A stretch of DNA of 64,000 nt from NCBI GenBank assembly GCA_963715565.1, contig OY970256.1, forward strand, positions 1,302,001 through 1,366,000, in the 5' to 3' direction. Positions 52,684-63,200 of the stretch are shown here, piece by piece (within the stretch, counting starts at the first letter, position 1; each line of letters opens with the position of its first letter). This DNA is from JACVRN01 sp963715565 (lineage in GTDB: Bacteria > Acidobacteriota > Blastocatellia > Pyrinomonadales > Pyrinomonadaceae). The position numbers and the translations under genes are program-made. The notes beneath the pieces are model-generated. The model had not been told where the DNA came from. It worked only from the letters and a program-made list of their open reading frames with translations, and searched no databases.

Positions 52684-54705
52684 TTAATCCGTAATTACGA
52701 GGCCGTCGCCGAGCACAACGCCGTCACCGAGCATGATGCCATCACCCAGAATGATTCCGTCACTGAGCATGATGCCATCCGAGAGCATGATGCCATCGCC
52801 GATCAAGATTCCATCCGAGAGCATGATGCCGTCCATAAGCATGATGCCGTCGCCGAGTACGACGCCGTCACCGAGTACAATGCCATCGCTGATGACAATA
52901 CTGTCGGCGAGCATGATGCCGTCCATGAGCATGATGCCGTCCATAAGCATGATGCCGTCGCCGACGATGATGCCGTCACTCAGCATGATGCCGTCACCGA
53001 GCACGACCCCATCGGTGATCATAATGCCGTTGGTGAGCACAGGGCGGTTGGCAAAGATGACTCCGTTCGAGTAGAGCACGCGTGCGCTCTGCGTGACGGC
53101 TTCGCCGCCGATGTTGAACGAGGGGCTGAGCGTCTGAAGGCTCTCGCCGTGCCGGAAGATTTTGTCTCCGGCTTTCAGCTTGTCCGCGTCGGGGACTATG
53201 ACGCGCGCCATCTCGGCAGCGGCGGGGGCGTTGACTTGGCCCGCGCCCTGGCTGAGCAGGCTCTCTGTCTTGCTGTGGAAGAGCGAGACGGGCAGCGCGT
53301 TAGCCGTGCGTAGCAGCGCGGCTTTGGTCAGCACGGGCGTCAGCGATTCGTTCGCTTCGAGCATCAACGCCACCACGCCGGAGACGACAGGGGCCGAGAA
53401 AGACGTGCCCGAATACTTGAAATAGGCGTTCTGCATAGCATCCGCGCCCGTCGGCTGGACGATGCGGTCGGAATACTCGGAGCCGAGCGTCGGGTTATTC
53501 TGCGACATGGGGGCGACGATGCGTCGGCCCGGGGCAACGAGGTCCGGTTTCGGGAGGTGGTCGAACTGCGTCGGGCCTTTCGAGGAGAACTGCGCCATCG
53601 TGTCATCTGAGCGACGAACCGTCGTGCGCGTATCGGTCGCGCCGACCGTGATGGCATAAGGGCTATTACCAGGGCTGTTGATCGCGCCGAAGACCTTGCG
53701 GTAGACCGGATCGCCGTTGGCATCGTAGCCGACGACCTCGTCTGTGCGCCCGTTGTTTCCGCTGCTGCACACGACAACGATGCCAGCGCCGACGGCGCGC
53801 GCCACCGCCTGCGAGAGCGGGTCTGTGCGGAACGACTCATGCACGGGCGTCCCCAGGCTCATGTTGATGACTCGGATGTTGAAGCGCTTCTGGTTCGTGA
53901 TGGCCCAGTTGATGGCATTGAGCGTCGCGCTTGTCGTACCCGCGCCATGTTCGTCCAGCACCTTGAGGTCAACGAGGTCCGCCTCCGGGGCGATGCCTGC
54001 GTAGTTGCCCGTATAGCCTTGCGAGGCCGCGCCGTTACCGGCGGCGACGCCCGCCACGCCCGTTCCGTGACCATCGCTGTCGCCGCTACTTACTATGATG
54101 CCGTCACCTAACACGACGCCGTTGCTCTTCACGCCCGTGCCGCTGCCTGTGAAATTCACGGCAGTGAGGACGCGCGACCCTGTCATATTCTTCTTCTGGA
54201 AGTCCGGGTGAGAGGCGCTGATGCCGCTGTCTATAACGGCGATGGTGATTCCCTTGCCCGTAAGGCCGGAGATATTCCCCGCGCTGCCAGCCTGCGCAAG
54301 GGCCGCGCCGGTCGTCTCGCGCGTGACATCCATCTGCGCCGTGACGATGCGGTCGGGCGAGATGTAGGCTACGTCATCGCGCGCGGCGAGCGAGGCTACT
54401 TCGCCAGCTGGAATGTCGGCTACAAGCACGTCCAACGCGTCTAGCGTTTGCAGTTTCCTGCCGCGCTTGCCTTTAATCGCCTGATCGTGCGCGGCGTTGG
54501 GGTGGCCTTTCGTTTGGACGATGACGCGCACGGTTTGGTTTGAACCGGCGGCGGTATCAAACTCCGGCGCGAGCTTACGGTCGTGCTTCTGCTGGCCGTG
54601 ACGCTGGGAAACAGGGGCAGCGGCGAAGGCTGCCAAAGAGGGTGGAGCAAAAGAGACAAACAGGAGGCTCAGGACGGCCAAGCAAGCTGTGAGACGACGG
54701 AACAT
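52684..54705 (-). CDS. Secreted subtilisin-like protease with hexapeptide-repeat tail
   Basis: 673 residues. Signal peptide ~1-28; inhibitor-like propeptide ~55-125; S8 catalytic domain ~140-500 with Asp in IAVIDSGIS (~160), His in DGHGTGVAG (~213) and Ser in SGTSFSAPVVSG (~436). From ~545 to the end the protein is almost entirely a six-residue repeat, xDGI(M/V)L (for example SDGIMLSDGIMLGDG), about 20 copies, probably a beta-solenoid or surface-binding stalk. One similar element (GVVLGDGIIV) is inserted just before the catalytic His. First chromosomal-type gene right of the cassette array, on the opposite strand. Confidence 0.88.
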   Translation of the reverse strand: MFRRLTACLAVLSLLFVSFAPPSLAAFAAAPVSQRHGQQKHDRKLAPEFDTAAGSNQTVRVIVQTKGHPNAAHDQAIKGKRGRKLQTLDALDVLVADIPAGEVASLAARDDVAYISPDRIVTAQMDVTRETTGAALAQAGSAGNISGLTGKGITIAVIDSGISASHPDFQKKNMTGSRVLTAVNFTGSGTGVKSNGVVLGDGIIVSSGDSDGHGTGVAGVAAGNGAASQGYTGNYAGIAPEADLVDLKVLDEHGAGTTSATLNAINWAITNQKRFNIRVINMSLGTPVHESFRTDPLSQAVARAVGAGIVVVCSSGNNGRTDEVVGYDANGDPVYRKVFGAINSPGNSPYAITVGATDTRTTVRRSDDTMAQFSSKGPTQFDHLPKPDLVAPGRRIVAPMSQNNPTLGSEYSDRIVQPTGADAMQNAYFKYSGTSFSAPVVSGVVALMLEANESLTPVLTKAALLRTANALPVSLFHSKTESLLSQGAGQVNAPAAAEMARVIVPDADKLKAGDKIFRHGESLQTLSPSFNIGGEAVTQSARVLYSNGVIFANRPVLTNGIMITDGVVLGDGIMLSDGIIVGDGIMLMDGIMLMDGIMLADSIVISDGIVLGDGVVLGDGIMLMDGIMLSDGILIGDGIMLSDGIMLSDGIILGDGIMLGDGVVLGDGLVITD

Positions 54706-55204
54706 AGTGGATTATCCTTTTTTCTTGCGTGCCCTTCCTCACACAGGCGTTGAAGTAATCGAGGCACGAGGTTATTTTTAATGGTTGTGACAAAGAGCTT
54801 GGAATGTTGACAGGTGCGACCGAAGAGACCTTCTTGGCTCCAGCCTGACTCAAGGAGCGACTTTCTACTTCCTCTCACACTCCCCAGAGTCCCTGTCAAT
54901 CATCTGCCTCCCTCTGTTACAACCGCCGTGCCAATGCGCTTTGGAAATTCTGTCGAGTCCAAACCCGAATAAAACTGGCCTTTTTCTGCATTACGAATGC
55001 CGTGCCGACAAATGCCCGCGAAGCTGCAAACGTGAAGCCACGTTCACACTTCTTGTCCTTCTAGGTGCTGCCCTGCGGTTTATTTACGCGAAAGTGTGGG
55101 GTTTATCAGGTTTTGGAGAGGATTCGACGTAGGTGTGAATGCGGCTTCACATGTATACCGGATAAACAATGAGGAGTTTGCTTATCGTTACTAGTTTCTC
55201 AACT
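54706..55204. other. Intergenic region upstream of the subtilase
   Basis: About 500 bp between two minus-strand genes. It should hold the subtilase promoter, but I could not pick a reliable -35/-10 or sigma54 site. No gene seen. Confidence 0.5.
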
Positions 55205-58200
55205 CTATGCGGTGGCGGCAATCTGGTAGCGTCCGAGTTTGAGTTGTAGGCCGCGACGCGAAAGGCCGAGTTCGCGTGCGGCGTGCGTGATGTTGCCATT
55301 GAGCTTTCTGAGCGCCTCGGTGATCAACTGGCGCTCCACGCTCTCCACCGCGCTTTCCACCGCTTCCTGTAGTGAGAGGTTTGACGGGAGGTTGCTGGCA
55401 GCCGCGCCGAATGAGTCGTGCGACGCCTGCAACTCAGACGGCGGCGACGGGACGCGGCGAAGCTCTGGTGAGAGTTGGTCGGCGTTGATGACCGCGCCGT
55501 CCTCTGCGCGCGCGACCGCACGTTGCAACTCGTTGCACAACTGGCGGACATTGCCCGGCCAGTCGTTGACCACCAGGAGGTCTACTGCCTGCGGCGTGAT
55601 CGTGATGTCGCGTCGCCCGAACTTATCCGCGTAGTGATTGACGTAATAGTCAACGAGTGTCGGAATCTCCGATCTGCGCTCACGCAGCGGAGGGACTTGC
55701 AAGCGGATAACGTTCAAACGATAGTATAAATCCTCGCGGAACTGCTTCCGCTCGACCATCCCCTCCAAATCATTGTTGGTGGCCGCGATGATACGCACGT
55801 CTACCTTCTGTGGGTGCTGCTCGCCGAGCGGCTGAATCTCGCCCTCCTGCAAGAATCTCAGCAGCTTCGGCTGCAAGTCCAGAGGCAGGTCGCCTATCTC
55901 GTCCAGAAAGAGCGTGCCGCCTTCTGCGGTGCGGATGATACCGGGCGAGTCTTTGACAGCGCCGGTGAACGCGCCGCGCCGGTAGCCAAAGAGATACGCC
56001 TCCGACAGTTCCTTCGGAACAGCCGTACAGTTGAAGGGAACGAAGACCTTGTTGCGACGTGAGGAGAGCGTGTGGATGGCCCGCGCGACCAACTCTTTGC
56101 CCGTGCCGGATTCACCTGTCACAAGCACGGTCACGTTGGACGAGCGAATCTTATGCACCTCCTCGATGAGCCGCGTCATCACAGGGCTTGAATGTATGAA
56201 GCCGGGTATCAGGCTCGCGCCCGGGAGCGACGCCTGGTAAGGGCCGTTGCTTTCCTTGCGCAACCGCTCGCGGACAGCGTTCAGGTCTAGTCCCATTTCG
56301 GCTACGCGGAGCAGCGTCCCAATCGCTTCGCCCCCTGCCAACTCAACCGACGAGCGCGGCGAAATGAAGAGGGTAGCAGGCGCGGCGTTCTTGACTTGCA
56401 GACGGATCACAGCCGCGTCTTGCTCCGCCGCCACACGCTCTCTTGCTTCATCATCCCGCGCCGCTGCCCACGCTTTGGCGAAGCGCTCGCCATCGCGCGT
56501 GGGGTAGCCGTGTGCCACGACGACCTTGTGCAGCGATTCATCCTCTCCAGGCTCAAGGATGAGGACTCTGCGCGCCATCGTCTCATGGCGAATGAGGGCT
56601 GCGAATTCGCGCAGCAGCAGTTCGCGCGAGGCCACAGCTTCTGCCATTCTCAGGATAAACCTTTGCGAGCGCACGAGCGGCTCGGCGGAAACCTTTTGCG
56701 ATCCGTGATGGCCGAGTGCGGTGAGCTTTTCATGGACTCGCTTGAGGTCCATGCGTGCGCCCAACTCGCTAAAGATTCGTTCGGCGGTCGCCAACGGCTC
56801 AGCCGCGCGCTCTGGTTGTGCTGCGGCGTAAGCACAGCCGAGTTCAAAGTAGGCGCGGGCGCTACGGTATCGGTCGCCGAGTATTTCATAGATTGAGACG
56901 CTACGACCGAAGTGATGAGCGGCCAGCGTTGCGTTCTCTTGCTTCATGGCGAACAGACCGCTGAGCCGCTGAGCCTCGCTCGCAAGTGCCATGTCACAGA
57001 CGAAGTCTTCAAGCAGGTCAGTGACCTTCTTCAGCAACGCGGCGCAGACATCCATCTCCCCTTGTTGAAGGCGCGCTTCGGCCAGCAACAGGTTGGACTC
57101 GCAAATGGCCTGCCGGTCGCCGATATGCTCGGCCAGCACGAGCCCCTCACGGCCCATCTCAAGCGCACGCTCAACGTCGCCCGCTACGAGGTGGCAGCGT
57201 CCGAGCGTGCGCAGGGCTTGACCCGCATACCATTTATTGCCGTTCTCTTTGGCGAGCTTGACGGCACGTTCGAGCAAGTTCCGTGCGTCCTCCAGTTCGC
57301 CGCGCATCATCCGCAGTTCACCGAGCGAGTCGAGGATCATAGGCACCTGCGCGCCGCGCTCGTCCACTTCAAAGGCGAGTTCGAGCGCGTGTTTCAGTGC
57401 CTCGTGTGCGCGCTCCCACTTGCCTATCAGTATAAGATTGATGCCGAGATTGTTATAGCCAAGCGCGGCGTTTGTTTTGTGCTCCGTCCGCTCGTAGTAC
57501 TTAATAGCCTTTTCGAGATGGCGTATGCCGTCGTGAGGACGGCGTAGAAACCAGCAGGCCCCCCCCATGTTGGCGTAGATTTTACCGAGCAGGTAGGGTG
57601 CTGTGCGATTCCCTATGAGATTGGCCGCCTGCTCGGAATGTGTGAGCGAGGATTCGTAGTGACCTTGCAAAATGTCCACAACCGCCAAGCCGTTATAAGC
57701 CTCCGCCAACCTGCGCCAGTCACCTCCGCGCCGACAGTGTTCCAGGGCTTTCTGCGCGTAGTCGCGCGCGATCGTGTATTCGCTAATGCTCCGGTAGACG
57801 CGCGCCAGCGCATTGAAGACAACTGCGCGCGCGGCGTCCGCGCCGGTCTCCGGCGTATCGCGCAGGGCCGTCTTCAGCAGTGCGATAGCCTTCGGGTAAT
57901 CGCCCGTGTAGTTGAAGGCGAGGCTGAGTTGTACGCGGAGTTGAATGTCTATTTCCGGGTCGAGACCTCTGCGCGCTTCCGGCGATTCGTATGACTGAAT
58001 AGCGGCGAGCGAGTCGTTGAAGTGACCATCCATCGCCCGAGCCTCCGCGAGCGCACAATGCGCACGCGCTAGGAGTGTCTCGTCATGTTGCCTGGACTTG
58101 ATGAGGTCTGTGAGTTGCGCCTCGGCCTTCCGCGAAAGCCCTCGGTCGAGCAGGAGAAGCGCCGAGTCAAGTTGGCTCGCTGGCGTCGCGCGCGTGGATG

Positions 58201-58294
58201 TGGCAGAAGAGTAGTTGGCCCCACGCGCGCCATTTCCCTGCGCCAACCTGAATTCACGCTCCTTCTCAGCAATATTCTTTAGAGGTAAGCCCAA
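55205..58294 (-). CDS. TPR-GAF-sigma54 activator (bEBP)
   Basis: 1029 residues from TTG 58294 (no ATG near; AAGGAT ~8 bases upstream). TPR array ~30-500; GAF-like region ~520-690. AAA+ sigma54-interaction domain ~695-930 with Walker A GESGTGKE (~724), the sigma54-contacting GAFTGA loop (~774), Walker B GGTLFLDEIGDL (~795) and the arginine-finger region FREDLYYRLNV. Fis-type HTH at the C-terminus (LNGNITHAARELGLSRRGLQ). It uses ATP to open sigma54 promoters; the TPR input suggests regulation by protein partners. Monocistronic; targets unknown. Confidence 0.9.
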   Translation of the reverse strand: MGLPLKNIAEKEREFRLAQGNGARGANYSSATSTRATPASQLDSALLLLDRGLSRKAEAQLTDLIKSRQHDETLLARAHCALAEARAMDGHFNDSLAAIQSYESPEARRGLDPEIDIQLRVQLSLAFNYTGDYPKAIALLKTALRDTPETGADAARAVVFNALARVYRSISEYTIARDYAQKALEHCRRGGDWRRLAEAYNGLAVVDILQGHYESSLTHSEQAANLIGNRTAPYLLGKIYANMGGACWFLRRPHDGIRHLEKAIKYYERTEHKTNAALGYNNLGINLILIGKWERAHEALKHALELAFEVDERGAQVPMILDSLGELRMMRGELEDARNLLERAVKLAKENGNKWYAGQALRTLGRCHLVAGDVERALEMGREGLVLAEHIGDRQAICESNLLLAEARLQQGEMDVCAALLKKVTDLLEDFVCDMALASEAQRLSGLFAMKQENATLAAHHFGRSVSIYEILGDRYRSARAYFELGCAYAAAQPERAAEPLATAERIFSELGARMDLKRVHEKLTALGHHGSQKVSAEPLVRSQRFILRMAEAVASRELLLREFAALIRHETMARRVLILEPGEDESLHKVVVAHGYPTRDGERFAKAWAAARDDEARERVAAEQDAAVIRLQVKNAAPATLFISPRSSVELAGGEAIGTLLRVAEMGLDLNAVRERLRKESNGPYQASLPGASLIPGFIHSSPVMTRLIEEVHKIRSSNVTVLVTGESGTGKELVARAIHTLSSRRNKVFVPFNCTAVPKELSEAYLFGYRRGAFTGAVKDSPGIIRTAEGGTLFLDEIGDLPLDLQPKLLRFLQEGEIQPLGEQHPQKVDVRIIAATNNDLEGMVERKQFREDLYYRLNVIRLQVPPLRERRSEIPTLVDYYVNHYADKFGRRDITITPQAVDLLVVNDWPGNVRQLCNELQRAVARAEDGAVINADQLSPELRRVPSPPSELQASHDSFGAAASNLPSNLSLQEAVESAVESVERQLITEALRKLNGNITHAARELGLSRRGLQLKLGRYQIAATA

Positions 58295-58368
58295 ACGCTT
58301 TATCCTTAAATGGCAGGTTGTGTTGCAGGAATTATTTCGAGGCGAGAAGAAGCCCTGCCGAGCTTCCC

Positions 58369-59082
58369 TCAGGCTGCGACACCGAAGAGGCTCTCGACAA
58401 ACCTTGCCTGCCCCACCGCGTCTCTGCCGTCCAACCTTTTGACCTTACCTTTCCTCATCATGTGCATTGATCAACCCCTTCCAGCGTCCGCTCCGCAGTG
58501 TGGAAGGAGCGGTCGCACTGTGCTGCCAGCCACCTCCGCCTGATCGCTCGATGGTCTTGTTCGATGACATTGTTGAGATACTTCACTCGCCTGAGCTTAC
58601 AATCAAGAGGAAGGACTTCCTCCTTCACCGAAGTGGCGAAAGCCTCCGGGTAAGAAGCGTGCTTATCGTCTCCGACGATGAGAGGCGCTCGTCGGTGATC
58701 GGCCCTCATCACCTTCTTGAAGAACTGTTGTGCCGCGGAAACGGCGCGTCTCGCGCTGGGCATGAACTCAATTATCTGCCCGTGGGAATCGACCGCTCTG
58801 TAAAGATACTTCCACTCTTTAGCGACTTTGACGTACGTCTCATCCAAGCGGTACGAAGTGCCGCTCATCTTCAGGTGAGGATGCATCCTCTTCTTGATCT
58901 CAGGGGCATACCTCTGGACCCAGCGCAAGACAGTCGTATTATCCATGGCGAGGCCGAGTTCTATCATCATCTCCTCCAAGTTACGGTAGCTTAACTGGTA
59001 GCGGCAGTACCAGCGCACGCACAGAAAAGATCATTGTAGGCTCGAAGTGGCGCCCCTTGAATGAGAACTTATTCTGCTTCAC
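58369..59082 (-). pseudogene. IS6-family transposase with two frameshifts
   Basis: GTG 59082 opens QNKFSFKGRHFEPTMI, the usual IS6 start. The frame slips near 59035, and the main part (WYCRYQLSYRNLEEMMIELG, DETYVKVAKEWKYLYRAVDS with a catalytic Asp, NVIEQDHRAIRRRW with the Glu) is in the next frame. A second slip near 58460 moves the end (MHMMRKGKVKRLDGRDAVGQ) out of frame again. All DDE parts are present but the gene cannot be translated whole. An IS200-like element abuts it on the right. Confidence 0.85.
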
Positions 59083-59092
59083 AACTAAATCA

Positions 59093-59636
59093 CTCTGCAC
59101 TGAAAGTGCAGAGATTTGACCAGGACTGAAAGTCCATCTCATTCGAGGATGAATGTTTCAGTCTCTGTGTTGGATGCTTCTCGATGGTGCTCAAGATATT
59201 CTTGCACCATCTCTTCTGTAATGTTGCCCGTGCTCCATGCACCGTACCCGATGGCCCAGAAGTGTCTGCCCCAATATCTTTTGCGCAACTCCGGGTATTC
59301 TTGTTGCAGCATCCGAGAGGTGCGCCCTTTCATCCGTTTGACTAAATCACTCAGTGATTTAGACGGCGGATACTCGATGTGCATGTGGACGTGGTCTTTG
59401 CTCACCACTCCTTTGAGTATTCGGACATCTTCGGCGTCGCAGATTTGAATGAGCAGGTCTCGACACCGAACCTTGATGTCACCCGTGAGCACATGATAGC
59501 GGTACTTAGTTGCCCATATCAGGTGCGCGGTCAATCTGCTGACAGTATGGCTGCCGTATCTGTTCTCTTTCATTCACTCGCACTTCTAGCATTTCCAGAA
59601 GTGTGTCGCAACTGAAAGTCTTGCACTGAAAGTGCA
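59093..59636 (-). mobile_element. IS200/IS605-type element (TnpA only)
   Basis: Subterminal hairpins with the same core GCACTGAAAGTGC lie at both sides of the gene (59093-59113 and 59622-59636), as in IS200-like elements that move as single strands and lack inverted terminal repeats. Exact ends are not determined. Confidence 0.75.
59139..59573 (-). CDS. tnpA: IS200-like Y1 transposase TnpA
   Basis: 144 residues, typical length. HUH motif HVHMHIEYP at ~61-69; core segment SLSDLVKRMKGRTSRMLQQ; catalytic tyrosine in VQEYLEHH (~124). It cuts and rejoins single-stranded DNA at element ends using hairpin recognition. Intact frame, flanked by matching hairpins, so probably functional. Confidence 0.92.
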   Translation of the reverse strand: MKENRYGSHTVSRLTAHLIWATKYRYHVLTGDIKVRCRDLLIQICDAEDVRILKGVVSKDHVHMHIEYPPSKSLSDLVKRMKGRTSRMLQQEYPELRKRYWGRHFWAIGYGAWSTGNITEEMVQEYLEHHREASNTETETFILE

Positions 59637-59810
59637 TAGCTTTGCACTAGCGGCTTGGGACAGTAAAATTCCTAGAGAGTAAGAGGTGAGCCGAAGTGCG
59701 GATTATAGCCAGAGAAACGATTCCTGCAACACTGCCTGGCCAAAAGCCTTTGCGAGTCCGAGGGCGGTGCAGTGCCATCCTCTAGCATCTCATTACTATT
59801 CATCTCTTCC

Positions 59811-60041
59811 TCACAAGCTTCGCCTCTTGCCCTTCTTTTTCTCGATCGCCAGCCTCAGCACATCACCCGGTTGACAACTAAGCACCTGGCAGATCCGCTC
59901 CAGAGTGGAAAAATTGATGCCCACCGATTTACCTTTCTTCAGCCGCCACAGCGTCGTGTGGCTGATACCAGTCTCCTTCGCCAGCCAGTAGAAAGTCCGC
60001 CCCCGCCCTTCCAGTAACTTGTCGAGTCGAATCTCAATCAA
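59811..60041 (-). CDS. XRE/Cro-type small regulator
   Basis: 76 residues from TTG 60041, chosen because AGGAGGGG lies 7-8 bases upstream. Helix-turn-helix in residues ~18-42 (WLAKETGISHTTLWRLKKG), followed by FSTLERICQVLSCQPGDVL, as in YozG/Cro-like repressors. Its 5' side carries a 46-bp palindrome that is a strong candidate for its own operator and is shared with the divergent exoprotein gene. Confidence 0.88.
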   Translation of the reverse strand: MIEIRLDKLLEGRGRTFYWLAKETGISHTTLWRLKKGKSVGINFSTLERICQVLSCQPGDVLRLAIEKKKGKRRSL

Positions 60042-60069
60042 AGTGTGCCCCTCCTGTTATTAATGGTTT

Positions 60070-60115
60070 ATCATACATGAAATATATTGATTATGCAATA
60101 TATTTCATGTATGAT
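60070..60115. promoter_or_regulatory. 46-bp operator-like palindrome
   Basis: Two perfect 20-base arms starting ATCATACATGAAATATATTG (60070-60089) and the inverse (60096-60115), separated by ATTATG. It lies between the divergent XRE regulator and the SBBP/TSP3 gene, 30 bases from the regulator start. Probable binding site for XRE dimers; it is AT-rich and overlaps where promoters should be. Confidence 0.75.
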
Positions 60116-60128
60116 ATATATATTATAC

Positions 60129-60157
60129 TTGACATATACAGTTTTCTAGTGTTAAGA
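60129..60157 (+). promoter_or_regulatory. Candidate sigma70 promoter for the SBBP/TSP3 gene
   Basis: TTGACA (60129-60134), 17 bases, then TTAAGA (60152-60157), ~100 bases upstream of ATG 60255 and just right of the palindrome. The -10 box is weak. Confidence 0.4.
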
Positions 60158-60254
60158 CTGTACCGAACCGAGTCCGCTTACTCTCTTCTCAGCTCCTCTG
60201 GGATCCTCCAGATCACCTGAACCCCACAGCGCAATCATTAAGGAGCAAAGACTT

Positions 60255-63200
60255 ATGCACTCACAAAGAATCGCCGGAAGGTATATTGGCCTTATTCTGG
60301 CTCTGATACTGGTCACGAACGTAGCCCCCTTGGCCGGCCACTCTTCATACCGCCGTGCACGCACGGAAGCGCCGTTCAAAACCTCGACGACGCGACCGGG
60401 CGAGCCGGCCACGCGGGCCGCGTCTAAACCCGACGCGTCCGCGCGGACGCGTGCCGAGGGCGCTTACGGGAAACTCCCGCTCCAGTTCGAGGCCAACCAA
60501 GGGCAGACCAACGAGCGAGTAAAGTTCATCTCGCGCGGTGCGGGTTATAGCCTCTTCCTGACCGACGGCGAGGCCGTGATGGTTCTGTCGCCGAACGCGA
60601 GCGCCAAGACGCAAGGCCGCCGGAAGGCCAACCTCAAAGCCTCTGTGTTGCGGATGAAGTTTGTCGGCGCGCAGCCCGCACCGGAAGTCACAGGTGTAGA
60701 CCTGCTCCCCGGTCGCAGCAACTATCTCATCGGCAAAGACGCGCAGCAGTGGCACACAGACGTGCCGAATTACGCGAAGGTGCAGTATCGCGAAATTTAC
60801 AAGGGCGTTGATCTGATCTTTCACGGCAATCAGCAGCAACTCGAATACGACTTCCGTGTCGCACCCGGCGCGAACCCGGAGAGCATCAAGCTCTCTTTCT
60901 CCGGAGCGCGGCGAGTTCGTATTGACGCCGCGAGCGGCGACCTTATCCTGCGCACCGCGACGGGCGATGTGCGCCAGCACAAGCCCGTGACCTATCAGGA
61001 AATCGACGGCGAGAAGCGAACGGTCGCCAGCCGCTTCCGCGTCAACCGGCGGGGCGAGGTCGGCTTCGTGGTCGGCGATTACGATGCGACGAAGCCGCTC
61101 GTTATTGACCCGACGCTCTCCTATTCGACCTTCCTCGGCGGCAGCGGAAATCAAACCCGCCCGAGTCACATTGCCGTGGACTCGGCCGGGAACGCCTACG
61201 TGATGGGCTGGACAGCCACGACCGATTTCCCCACCACGCCGGGCGCTTTCCAGACCATCAATAACGGCGGCCCGTTCTCCCACACGGACTACTTCGTGAC
61301 GAAGCTCAACCCAACAGGTTCGGCGCTCGTTTACTCGACCTACCTCGGCGGCACTGGCGATGAGGCAAGCACCGGCGGCGGCATCGCCGTGGACTTGCTG
61401 GGTAACGCTTACGTGACGGGCGGGACGACCTCCGCGGACTTCCCCGTCACGCCGGGCGCTTTCCAGCCCACGAAGAACGGGACGATTACCCAAGCCAACG
61501 CCTTCGTCACCAAGCTGAACCCTGCGGGCAACGCGCTTGTCTATTCGACCTACATCGGCGGCGGCGGCTCGGTCGCCCACGGCATCGCGGTGGACTTGGC
61601 GGATAACGCTTGCGTGACAGGGACGACCGGTTCGCCAGCCTTCCCCGTAACTCCGGGCGCGTTTCAAAGCAGCCACGGAGGGGATCTCGACGCCTTCGTC
61701 ACAGAGCTGAATCCTTTGGGCACGGGCCTCATTTACTCGACTTTCCTAGGTGGGAACGGCACGGAGAATTTCAACGTTTCGGGCATCGCGGTTGACACCT
61801 TCGGCAAGATTTACGTCACCGGCAAGACCGCCATTCAGGCCGCTACGAACACGTTCCCCACCACGCCGGGCGCTTTCCAGACGACCTACGGCGGCGGCGG
61901 CACCGACGTCTTCGCCGCGAAATTCGACCCCTTGCTCATCGGCGCGGCGTCGCTCGTCTACTCGACCTTCCTTGGCGGAAACAGCTTGGACAACGGACTC
62001 GGGATCGCGGTTGACCCCACCGGCAACGCATACATCACCGGCGGCTCTGCCTCGCCCAACTACCCGACGACGGCGGGAGCTTTTGACACGACCTACGGCG
62101 GCACCGGCGACTTCTTCGTCACTAAGCTGAACCCGACTGGCTCAGGCCTCGTCTATTCGACTTTCCTCGGCGGCACCGGAAATGAAGCGTCTAACGCTAT
62201 TGCCCTTGATTCCGCCAACCACGCCTGGGTGACTGGGCCCTCAGAGTCGTCCGATTACCCAGTGACAGCAGACGCCTTTCAGCCAGCACGCGCCAGCGCC
62301 AGCGAATACGACATGGTCGTGACCGAGTTGAGTGCGGACGGTGCGTCGCTCATCTACTCGACCTACTTAGGCGGCTCACTGACGGATTTCGGTACCGGCA
62401 TCACCGTGGATTCCGCCGATTCCGCCTACGTGACGGGCTGGACCCAATCGCGCAACTTCCCGACCACGGCGGGTGCGTACCAGACGACCTTAAGCCCCGG
62501 CAACATCTTCAAGGGGATCGTCGCTAAGTTCGGCCCCGCAGCCACCGCCTGCCCGAACGATCCCGCCAACGATGCGGACGAAGATGGCGTGTGCGGCGAC
62601 GTTGACAACTGCCCGACAGTAGCAAATCCCGACCAGGCGGACGCGGACGCGGACGGCGTGGGCGACGCCTGTGACGCCTGCCCGAACGATCCCGCAAACG
62701 ATGTGGATGGCGACGGCGTGTGTGGCAATGTTGATAACTGTCCGGCTGACCCGGCCAAGACTGAGCCGGGCACCTGCGGCTGCGGCGTGCCCGACACGGA
62801 CACCGATGGCGACGGCACGGCGGATTGCCTCGACCAGTGTCCCGACGACCCTGCGAAGACTAACCCCGACGCTTGCGGCTGCGGCGTGCCGGACGCGGAC
62901 GCGGACGGGGATGGGATTGCGAACTGTAGCGACAGTTGTCCCCTCGACCCGAATAACGACGCCGATGTGGATGGCGTCTGCGGCAACGTCGATAACTGCC
63001 CGGCTACCGCCAACCCTAATCAGCAAGACTCTGACGGCGACGGAACAGGTGATGCCTGCGACGCCTGCCCGAATGACCCCGCCAACGACGCCGACGGTGA
63101 CGGTGTGTGCGGAAACGTGGACAACTGCCCGACCGTCGCAAACTCTAACCAGAGAGATACAGATGGTGATGGCAGGGGCGACGCTTGCGACGTTTGCCCG

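Noticed and set aside
52690..53060. Regular ~18-bp repeats that might suggest a CRISPR or satellite
   Set aside because: They are in-frame codons of the subtilase hexapeptide tail, with no unique spacers.
60345..61676. 443-codon minus-strand open frame
   Set aside because: Antisense shadow of the SBBP repeats; no family features and no ribosome-binding site.
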